Under the pieces are notes generated by a model. That model was given only the letters and a program-made list of their open reading frames with translations, made no database searches and was not told the origin of the DNA. A stretch of DNA of 64,000 nt, from NCBI GenBank assembly GCA_034509755.1, contig CM067555.1, positions 45,776,255-45,840,254 on the forward strand, in the 5' to 3' direction. Position 1 is the first letter of the stretch. Every line of letters begins with the position of its first letter. The stretch comes from Anisodus tanguticus (lineage: Eukaryota > Streptophyta > Magnoliopsida > Solanales > Solanaceae). This document shows, in pieces, positions 55,450 to 64,000 of this stretch. The translations under genes were made by a program, and so were the position numbers.

Positions 55450-58400
55450 ACATGATTGAAAAACAGGTTTTATTAAAAAAAAGAAAAGAGAAGAAAAGAA
55501 AAAAGCTTGAAATTCAGGATTTTATGTATCTCTTTGAAATGAGCTGCATCAAGAGTGTGAAATTGGTTCATATTCCCACCTAATTTATGGGAGCATTTCA
55601 CTTGTTATGGCCGAAAGAATTTATATCTTCAAAACTAATTGAAAGATTCATATACTTCAGTATAGTTCTTTCTCTTTAGTTCTTTTGGTCCAGTAGATAG
55701 TCTATATGGGGAAAACACAAGATTTTGGTACTAGCATTTTAGAGTATACTCGTCATTTCCGTTTGGTATAGTACATGTGTACTATATGTTGCACCATATG
55801 TATGAGATTTTAATGCTCAGAAGAAACTTACCAGTAATGAAAAGGACAACAAGGAAAAGAAATGAATTATGCCATGGGATTCTATTTCTTGGATCAATTT
55901 GTCTCTTATGATTCTAGTACACTTTTGTATCCTTTATCAATGTATTCCCTTTCAGGTAAGATGCTTGTTTTCGGTCATCGTTTGGACGAAAGCTGTCCCG
56001 TCTCAGAAAGTTGCTTGTATTTAATCATGCTGACTTATGATGCAAGTTTTAGTCTACCATTTCATTTTATGTGTCTTAGCTTGATTATGCATGAAGTTTA
56101 AGAATGTAAAGATGAATTTTGAATCTTGTTGCCTTAAACTTAAGGTGTATATAACATACCAAAAATATTCATTGAATGTTGTAGTCTTAAACATGCCGTG
56201 TTATTCCCCTATAAAGTAAGGGTAAAATGAGAATTTTGGAATTAAAAACTTACCAAGTATAGTAAGGTGGCATTCTTTTTGAAACAGACCAAAAAGGAAG
56301 TGCACATATTAAACGGAGCGAGTTTATATTAGAATCAAGATCTGAAGAAGTAAGTTTTTGAATTGTGCATCCTTAGCTTGATATTTAGGGCTTCATATCT
56401 TTAATTTATGGATGTTCTTCTGCTTGACATGCATCGTTCCTGTGATTTGTCAATGCAGTGGCTATTGTTAGATAGTGAGTAATAATAAATGCTTTTTGCT
56501 TAGTATAGGTTGCATTTATATGACTGTTATGAGATACCTTTCATATTAGCATAACTCACCATGTTGAATTGACACAACTGTGTTTGCATGATTATGAGTT
56601 TATGACATGGGAGCAAGATGGCATTTTATATGAGTTGCATGGATTGGGTCATCTAAAAGAGAAAGAGTTGCATGGATTGAATTGGCAAATCCAGAGTGCT
56701 GGGGAACTATGAGATGTAATATTTGGACAAACAAAATCTAGCATTATAAACAACCATGTTTATGATTTTGTTTTATTTACTTATTTTGTTGCCATTTAGA
56801 TGGATCAGTCTGCATGCTTGTATCTTACATGTCACATGAGCATCTTGGTTATGTACTACTTTCAACTGCAATTTTTGTTTTCTCAAATGACACAAGGTGT
56901 GTGGAGATTCTTACCAGCAGAATTGATTTTGATCCTTGACTTGATTAGCCTAAAGTGTTCTCTCTGTAAATTCTTCGTTGATGGGACTACCTTTGTGTAG
57001 AAGAGAGAAAAGAGAAACAGATAGGGAATAGGGTAATCTTCATATCTAGTAGTGCCTTGGTCAGCTTTTCGATGAGGGGGAAAGCTCTCTATGTATAGTG
57101 GTTTTTGAGAGGAGCCAGGACCTAGTGCAAGTTCCTGTACCCCAGGGAATCTAAGCATGAAGACGGTATTCTTAGGGAACACATGTTCTTCGCCAAGATG
57201 TTTCCTTCAGATTAGAAAAGAAAATGTGCCAGAAGTCAGAACTTAACGCTGAGAAGTAGTAGATTATAGAATGTACTTTCTCAATATTTAGAAAAGAAAG
57301 TGGTTTAAGTACTTTTCTTTCTTCTCTTGCCTCGTATCTTTGGCTTCCCCTTTTAATTTTTTCATTTTCCTCGACAGGTCAGGTTCTAAGTAGAGATCAC
57401 TTACTCATTAGGGTTATCTGACTGCACTTCAACATTTTATGCGCTTACTAAAATTATAATCAGGCGTCAGGAGCAAGAAGATGTACAACAACAAAAAAGG
57501 AGGGAAAATTGGCACAATGGATACAGTATCAGGTTTCCAATATGTTGCATTAAATCAGATATTTGGTCATTCAGGTTAAACATATAATATACAATGATGT
57601 GCTCTTTCCTTAATGGGTGAAGTTATGATTTAAAGAGTTCAATATTTGAGCACTTTCCAGATAAAGTCTCAGTTTTATGGCATTATAGAGAGGATCAGAT
57701 GCATGACACTTCGTTGACCTTATAGTAATATCTCCGAACTCATCCAATTCTGTAAATGCACTGCCCTTTATCTCATTCCTCTTTCCTTTCTCTAGGACAA
57801 AAGTATTATCTCCACTTGCATTGGTTACTTCTCAGCAGTCTTGTGATGTTGTTCGATCTGAAATTTATTGCGATTCTTTTTAGGTGATAAACTATTTTCT
57901 GCTCTTCCTATGTAAGAAAGGAAGGATACTTGAGATAGTAGATAGTGGCAGTAAGGTTTTGACACTGAATATTTTGTTAAACATTTGAAGGGCATCTAAC
58001 AGATGAGAGTTAACATTTTTGTGTCTTGTAAATGGTAGCTTTCCCTCAAAAGAGTCGGAAATGTGCTATATCCCACTCTTGTAAGGACATGCAGTGCATG
58101 CTTAGTCAAGGACCTACACTTTAACTGGTGAAAGTGTTAATTGTTGGGGTTACTTTGACGTTGATGCCACTGGATTTCACCTCTTTGTATAACGGTGGCT
58201 AATTGATTGATGACACCTGACTTTCCTGTTGGCTGGTGGTGATCATTCTTTCTGGTGTGCATATCTTTAGCATACTAGATAGCTTGGGGTTTTGGCTCTG
58301 TAACTTTAGTAATCCTAGCATTTGTAGTATGAAATTTTCAATTTCAACACAATAGAAAGGCCTATTAATGCTTCTCTTATTATGAAACTTGAAACAACTG

Positions 58401-58975
58401 CGTTGTGCACCCACTATATGCACTAATCTGTTTATCATTGCTGCATTATAGCATTGGTGTTGTTATATGTGTATTTAGTCTGATTTTGGCTGCTAAACTT
58501 GTGGATACGCACCTATGCATCTTCTGGTGTTTACCAGTATGTTTAAGGAATATGACAGGCATTAGCACAGAATTTGGTTGAAAAAATGTAATGGGGTTTT
58601 AGCCACCGTATCTGGACATACTGGTGTAGCCAATGGTGCTCAACCCCATACAAACATCTTTCAGTTGGGAATTAAAGCCAGATTTGATCAGGTATTCTGC
58701 TCATGTTAGCTTCTTGAACTTCAACGATCTGCTGTAATTCTTTGTACTGTGTCGAGTGTGTTTTATTATTTTCTTATTTTGGGGAAAGCTAGACTCACAT
58801 CAATAAGTCTCAAGTTGAAGTTGTAACTGCTGCACAGTTCAATGATAAAGGCATGCATTCCAGGTTGTTATGCTCCTTTTGGGAGTCCTTTGCCTGCATT
58901 TCATTCCTTGGATGGGATTTAAATGTTTGCTGTAGTTGAACCTTGTATTATTTGCTAGGCATCAAGCAAAGCTAT
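55450..58975. other. intergenic, no gene recognised
   Basis: Moderately AT-rich sequence with only short frames and no protein signature on either strand. A transcribed non-coding unit cannot be excluded. Confidence 0.5.
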
Positions 58976-58979
58976 TTGG

Positions 58980-59060
58980 TAGTTGTACTGGTGGGAAGGT
59001 AGTAGGTATCCGCGGAATAGTTGACGTGCACGCAAGTTGGTCTGGAGACACACCCTAGAT
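58980..59060 (+). mobile_element. SolS-type SINE remnant
   Basis: ACTGGTGGGAAGGTAGTAGGT and GGAATAGTTGACGTGCACGC, GCAAGTTGGTCTGGAGACAC form the recognisable 3' body of a common Solanaceae SINE (family form: GGTGGGAGGTAGCAGGTACC...GTGCGCGCAAGCTGGCCCGGACACC). The head is not found. Confidence 0.65.
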
Positions 59061-59569
59061 TGTGTGGAAGGGGGGCCTTCACCGGAACACTTTGACGGAA
59101 AGTTACCTTGTATATACTAGATTAACTTTTTTTTATATGTATATATAGTAGATGTTGAATCCTCTTGGTAAAATTCTGCCTCCGCCACTACTGGGGTAAC
59201 AAAGAAAATGGGTTACCGTTTGGTACCTAGTGGTTTTGATCCTGCAGTGAATTAGGGCGTAACTAGGTCTAATATCGAATTGCTGTTAGAAGTTTTTAAG
59301 TGTGTGTGATGATATAACATGACTATTCTTTCATTATGGTACCATTGAATGGCATCACGGGATCTCTCTTCCTGGAGAAGTCAGGATTGCAACTTGATTT
59401 TACTAGTTTACTGGGATTAAATCATCACTAGCTACAGGGGCCTGACTCAAGTTGATGGGAATGAATTAAGCATCATTAAAAAAACTGGATCAAAAGATGG
59501 TGGACAGAGAGCACTTACGATGAGTGAGTCGTGGAAGATCAAGGTTTGGATCCTGGTAAACAACAGCAT

Positions 59570-59665
59570 ACCCAGTAATTTCACAACTGGGGTTTGGGGA
59601 GGGTAGTGTGTACGCAAACCTTACCCCCTAAGGGTAGAGAAGTTGTTTTCGATAGGTCCTCGGCT
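59570..59665 (-). mobile_element. TS/RTE-type 3' tail, minus strand
   Basis: Minus-strand order: CGAGGACCTATCGAAAACAAC, CTACCCTTAGGGGGTAAGG, TTGCGTACACACTACCCTC, AACCCCAGTTGTGAAATTAC, GGGTATGCTGTTGTT. This is the shared SINE/LINE tail. Confidence 0.75.
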
Positions 59666-59668
59666 AAG

Positions 59669-59755
59669 GTTTGGATCCCGGTAGTATAAAAATTGTGGGT
59701 GATTTTATCTATTCACCTAAAGTTTGGTGGGTAGAGTTAGCCAGTCAAAATATAG
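59669..59755 (+). mobile_element. SolS-type SINE fragment
   Basis: GTTTGGATCCCGGTAGTA...GGTGATTTTATCTATTCACC...GGTGGGTAGAGTTAGCCAGT matches the central part of SolS SINEs, directly beside the opposite-strand tail at 59570. Confidence 0.55.
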
Positions 59756-59759
59756 GCAA

Positions 59760-60256
59760 TTACTTATATTGATGAGAGGTAACAAGTATTAAGTGAAATA
59801 AGGTGCATACAAACTTCTGGCTTTATTATCAGGTCATCACTTCCTAGTTTTATAAGAATTTATTTTAGATGGAATGCATATGCGGACTCTTAACTTGCCC
59901 GGTTTTCTATTTTGACACCTTAACTAAGCTTTATTCCTATTAAACCCCTGAATCCGTCCTCACGTGTGTATTAAACACAATCCGATTGACATTACATAAA
60001 TAGGGAGTTTCATTGTTTTTAATCTTTTCTGTGAATGTCAAGCACATTCTACATGGAGAATTATATGCATAAGAGTTGAGCTTAATATATGTGTGAAATA
60101 TGTACTAACTTTGTGGATGAGTATTACGTTAATTAAATTATCTAAAACGTAATAGTGCTAGTCTAATTAACAACTATAAAATTTAATGCAAATTCAAACA
60201 TTAACAAAAAAAAGGTTTATCAAGGAAGCAGAGTAACTGTGTACCTATTAATTCCT
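59760..60256. other. intergenic, no feature recognised
   Basis: AT-rich. No supported frame or repeat end. Confidence 0.5.
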
Positions 60257-60270
60257 AGTTCACCAATAGT

Positions 60271-60347
60271 TCTTTCAATGACACGGCGCAAATTCGGATA
60301 TAGTCGAATTTCAATGTGAGTACCGAATGAAAAATCAAAAAAAAAAA
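60271..60347 (+). mobile_element. 77-bp 5'-truncated SINE with 14-bp TSD
   Basis: A perfect duplication, AGTTCACCAATAGT, lies at 60257-60270 and 60348-60361. The insert (GCGCAAATTCGGATATAGTC, AATGTGAGTACCGAATG, A-tail) is the last part of a SINE with an oligo(A) end. Confidence 0.85.
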
Positions 60348-60489
60348 AGTTCACCAATAGTATTTGGAGTAAGTATGAACCTAATGGGTAAGAAGTATTA
60401 TTTTAAGCCTATGAATATAAACTATTCCGAAGGCGAGAAATAATGATAGACAGTCAAAACGGTCGATAAGGGTCTTCTCAAATGTCATA

Positions 60490-60939
60490 ACAACAATAAT
60501 ATATGCAATGTAATTTCATAAGTTGGGTTGGGGGAGGGTACGATGTACATATGCTTTACTTCTATCTTTGTGGGGCAGAAAGATTATTTTCGATAGATCC
60601 TCGGCTCAAAAAAAGTATAATCAAAGCTGGATAGCAAGAAAAATAACGACAACAGAATAACAAGAAAATTAGGTAATCGATAATAGTAAAATTGGAGAAT
60701 AAGATATTATTCATATACTAGGTAAGACTACTAAATAAGGAGAGGATTGAAAGAGGAGACTCGTTCCATGCCTCTGCCACGTAAAAATACTACAACACTC
60801 GGCTATCTACTAACGACCGTCCTTCTACCTTAATCCTTAACCTTCATATACCTTCTAATCTAGCCAGAGTTATGTCCTCAGTAAGATGAAGATGTGTCAT
60901 GTCCTGTCTAATTATCCCCCTCCCCACAATTCTTCTCTC
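60490..60939 (-). mobile_element. 5'-truncated RTE LINE, minus strand, 8-bp TSD
   Basis: ATGTCATA occurs at 60482-60489 and 60940-60947. On the minus strand the insert opens with the end of RTE ORF2 (GIIRQDMTHLHLTEDITLARL; one frame, damaged WGEV), then a 3' UTR and the shared tail (CGAGGATCTATCGAAAATAA ... AATTTCATTGCATATATTAT). It is the second RTE copy in the window and more decayed than the one at 16.9 kb. Confidence 0.78.
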
Positions 60940-60969
60940 ATGTCATATTATAAATTTTCTGAATAATTC

Positions 60970-62085
60970 AAACATAATATCTATTGCACATTAGTTTAAA
61001 CTCTATGCTCTGATAGATTTAAAAGTATCTACACAATCAAATCACTTGTAAGATAATTAAAAGTAAATTTTATATGAATTAATTAGTAATATGATAAAAG
61101 GAGAACTAATTAACCTACTATCACACATTAACAATAATATTATTAATGTATGCAACCTATAGATTTTCAATTTATATATGACTAATTAAATCCTTTACAG
61201 ATTTATATACAAGTGAAAAAACTGAAGTTGTTTTCATGAATGTCATAGTAGTAACTTGTTGGAACATTAACCCGCAACTAACTGATTTTAGTTAAAATCT
61301 ATTTAGTTGGTCATATTGTGAGGGAGTAGTTAAAAGTTCTATCTTGACGTGCATTAAAAGCAAATATTCATAGGGAAAAAATGACGTTTTATAATACTTT
61401 TCTTTTGAAAATCTAACTAATTAAGTCTTACGTAGTTTATGTGATCATATAAAGTTGACTTTTGGTCTTAATAGATTGAGTAGAAGTAGATTGGTCGTGT
61501 GGAGTAGGTTGTAAAGACCATTAGATGTCTAGCAAGCTAAGGTAGAAAATATTTATTCTCGCTCGATGTTCATATTAAATAAAAAAATTAATTTTGAAAA
61601 CTACAATTAAAATAAAAAATACATATTATGTAATTATTGATTATATTATAAATGTGTATTTAGAAGACACATATCTACATAATGTACACACTAAATATGA
61701 ATAAATATTTTTATTCAATCATTAAATTTTCTATATCTTTTGCTTGAAAAAACTTATAACTTCCAAGTCGCCACTCAAAGAAATCAACAATATAAGTCAT
61801 GCATGATGTATATGTATTTATTTGAAGACTACAAGAAAGAAATCTACCTAGAATTATTTATTTTTTCTATGTTCTCCAAGTCGTCGACAACAATTTCAAA
61901 TGCTGGACGTAGTAGCTTAGAAACAGTACCGCTGAATTCAGTAATTTTTGCTCAAATAATATATTTTGTTAAGAAATTTACTAGTTATCTACATTTATTA
62001 AATTTAGAATCCAATTATTAGTATTTTAAGTCGTTTTAAAATTCCTAAAGTTGAAATCATGACTGCTTTTTTTGTACTAGCTGGT
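60970..62085. other. intergenic, AT-rich, no gene
   Basis: No supported reading frame, RNA gene or repeat end. Confidence 0.55.
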
Positions 62086-62087
62086 AT

Positions 62088-62254
62088 GGTAGACGTGGCT
62101 TGGCGTAACTGGTAAAGTTGTTGTCATGTGACCAGGAGGTCACGAACTCGAGCCGTGTAAACAACCTCTTGCAGAAATATAGAATAAAACTGCGTACAAT
62201 AGATCCTTGTGGTCCACGCATAGCGGGCGTTTAGTGCACTAAACTGCCCTTTTT
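62088..62254 (+). mobile_element. Au-like SINE, nearly full length
   Basis: The tRNA-like head has TGGCGTAACTGG (A box) and CACGAACTCGAGCC (B-box region, with GAACTCGAG where GGTTCGAG is usual). The body reads CCTCTTGCAGAAATATAG, TGCGTACAATAGATCCTTG, CATAGCGGGCGTTTAGTGCA and ends CTGCCCTTTTT. Compared with the copy at 2366-2475 it lacks the CGGCCCTTCCCCGGACCC segment. Confidence 0.85.
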
Positions 62255-62267
62255 GAAACAACTAGCC

Positions 62268-62345
62268 TTTCTACCTCCCAAGACATGGGAAAGATCTGCG
62301 TACAATCTGCCCTCTCCATATCCCACTTTGTGGGATTTCACTTAT
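62268..62345 (+). mobile_element. SINE/RTE 3' tail fragment
   Basis: TTTCTACCTCCCAAGACATG, GATCTGCGTACAATCTGCC, CCCACTTTGTGGGATTTCAC: the TS/RTE tail immediately downstream of the Au-like SINE. Confidence 0.7.
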
Positions 62346-62372
62346 TGACTAACAAATTTGGAAAATAATCGA

Positions 62373-62592
62373 TGAAAATGTATATTGAGAATCGAAGCCA
62401 ACACAGGTTTACATTGTTCTATTCTGAAGAGAGAGAGGATATTTCCGAGAAATAAAAGCTAACTAACTAGTTGTACATTGCATTGACTAAATAATAGATA
62501 AAACAAGCTTGGATTCGGGTCAAGTGGGAGCTTCAACATAATTGGGCCGTGTATCAGGTCCAACACTTGAACTAGGCTCGGTATCTCTAACA
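62373..62592 (-). repeat. 3' LTR of copia element G (left limit uncertain)
   Basis: On the minus strand the polypurine tract TTGAGGGGGGC ends at 62593 and the LTR begins TGTTAGAGATACC. The other end is placed at a TG at 62373 only by the TG...CA rule. No second LTR is in the window for comparison. Confidence 0.5.
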
Positions 62593-63383
62593 GCCCCCCT
62601 CAAGTTGGTGGGTGAAACAACTCCCAACATGTGAAGAATTACATGATGACCAACACCAGATAAAGGCTTGGTGTGTACATCTGCAAGCTGGGAAGAAGTA
62701 GGGACATGAGACAACTGTATAAGACCATCATGCAGCTTGGTGCGTACAAAATGGCAATCCAACTCTCTATGTTTTGTACGCTCGTGGAAGACAGGGTTCT
62801 TGACAATGTGCAATGCAACTTGATTATCACAAAAGAGAGGAACTGAAGACGGTGTGTCAAGGCCAAAATCTGAAAGTAGTCTTGCAATCCAGGTGATCTC
62901 AGTAACTGCCTTGCTCATAGCCATGTACTCAGCTTTAGCTCAGGATAAGGAAACAATGGGCTGTTTCTTGGACTTCCAAACAATCAAACTGCCCCCAACA
63001 ACACACAATACCCACGAATTGGCCTTCGAGAATCAGAACAAGCACCCCAATCACTGTCATAATACACATCCAAGGATAAGTCTGGAGAGTTATTGAAGAA
63101 AATCCCAAAATTAGCAGTACCTTTGATGTGAGGCAAGCAAGGCTTTTGCATGAACTGGGACAAATGCTGGACAACAAAAGCTATGTCAGGCCTGGTGTGA
63201 GTTAGGAAGTTTAGTTTACCAACTAAGCACCTGTACCTTTCAGGTTGAGAAAGTGGTGCACCTGAATCCAATTTCAACATGCAACCAATATCAAGAGGGC
63301 ACACAACTGCTGAGACATCTGTAGAATTAAACTCTGACAGCATATCATGAAGGAACTTCTTCTGGTAAAGCAGGATACCATAT
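62520..63383 (-). pseudogene. copia element G RT end and RNase H
   Basis: On the minus strand: YGILLYQKKFLHDML, then the RT tail LSQPERYRCLVGKLNFLTHTRPDIAF, RNase H YYDSDWGACSDSRRPIRGYC, a one-base frameshift near 62990, WKSKKQPIVSLS with a TGA in place of Ser, then AEYMAMSKAVTEITWIARLL, CDNQVALHIVKNPVFHERTK and LADVHTKPL. The rest of the polyprotein is displaced by the LTR starting at 63384. Confidence 0.88.
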
Positions 63384-64000
63384 TGTCACACCTCAACCTT
63401 GGGGCTGTGGCCGACACCCGACGCCCTAAAGCCCAAGCGTACCAATCCGGATATTTGTGACATGCTTAACAACTCATAGGCCGACAAGGCTCCTTATAAA
63501 TACTTAGCTGAATAGAGATACAACTACATGCACGCAGAAAAAGCCCAAACTATACACACATAAATATATAATAATCCGATGAGGCCAACATGAGCACAAT
63601 AAGTCTACTGGAGAGTCCGGCAAGGCCATACACGACCACAATACACAACACGACTGTCTACAAGCCTCTAAAGAGTATAATTACTACAATTGGTCAAAAC
63701 AGGGCCCCGCCATACCCTACCATCTACATATGCATATCTATCATACATATCAACTCACTACACAACTCTAGAATAAAAGAGCATGACAACCTCCAGCTGA
63801 GTCAAGTCCTACTGTGAGGAAAGCAGTATCTCTATCTGTACCTACGGTTATGAAAGCAGTGTCCCGGCTGAAGCTATAAATAAGTACGACACCGTAAATA
63901 AAGCATAAATGAAGTTCTAACTGACTGAACAACTGTAACATAGAATAATGGAAAGATATTGTGTACTCTGAGTGCCTCTGTGGGCCAGAATATGCATAAA
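63384..64000. repeat. partial LTR of another retrotransposon, running off the window
   Basis: Begins TGTCACACCTCAACCTTGGG exactly where the copia G reading frame breaks, as an LTR start (or inverted LTR end) would. The remaining 617 bp have no protein signature. Orientation and family, possibly gypsy, are undetermined because the other end is outside. Confidence 0.55.

Noticed and set aside
56800..57000. 66-codon frame MDQSACLYLTC...
   Set aside because: Hydrophobic, no homologue recognised, no promoter or splice context.

Overview
This is a nuclear plant window, very probably from a Solanaceae species (genus not resolved). The evidence is the repeat content: several tRNA-derived SINEs and RTE-type LINEs whose shared 3' tails end in TTG repeats, as I know them from tobacco, potato and tomato, plus large numbers of Ty1/copia elements. 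Almost all of the 64 kb is transposable-element sequence in nested layers. Only two ordinary genes are visible: a tRNA-Thr(AGT) at 14.1 kb and a two-exon inositol-tetrakisphosphate 1-kinase (ITPK) gene at 51.9-53.7 kb.

Layout. 1-2 kb: 5' part of a minus-strand copia element, inserted into a minus-strand non-LTR RNase H remnant (2.0-2.7 kb) that also carries a truncated SINE with a 17-bp target duplication. 2.7-10.6 kb: a mosaic copia element whose left half (SIRE-like gag) and right half (Tork-like pol) come from different lineages and have unrelated LTRs. 10.6-14.0 kb: a decayed hAT transposon with a BED-finger transposase. 14.1 kb: tRNA-Thr. 16.9-17.7 kb: a 5'-truncated RTE LINE with a 14-bp target duplication. 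17.9-29.3 kb: an 11.4-kb CACTA element (TIRs, 3-bp ATT duplication, subterminal TAGCTAGG arrays) filled with other elements, including a copia copy (21.0-27.1 kb) that itself holds a 1.16-kb hAT MITE. 29.7-34.6 kb: a complete minus-strand copia element with ATTAT duplications. 35.8-41.3 kb: a near full-length L1-type LINE, broken by a 778-bp hAT MITE. 41.7 kb: a SINE with a 12-bp duplication. 42.8-49.3 kb: an LTR element with two very similar 1.26-kb LTRs and GTTAT duplications but a badly degraded interior. 51.2-51.5 kb: a 303-bp retro-insertion just upstream of ITPK. 53.7-62 kb: intergenic DNA with small SINE and RTE pieces. 62.4-64 kb: a copia 3' end cut by the start of another LTR.

No set of genes works together here. 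ITPK acts in inositol phosphate/phytate metabolism, and everything else is mobile DNA in decay. The observations I rate highest are: (1) the ITPK intron, bounded by a 17-bp near-perfect direct repeat of coding sequence that supplies both splice sites, which suggests a recent intron gain; (2) the copia chimera with two consecutive pre-integrase domains from different lineages; (3) the 42.8-49.3 kb element, with young LTRs around a dead interior; (4) the unidentified coding-like 303-bp insert upstream of ITPK. All alignments were made by eye, and family assignments rest on recognised motifs, not on searches.
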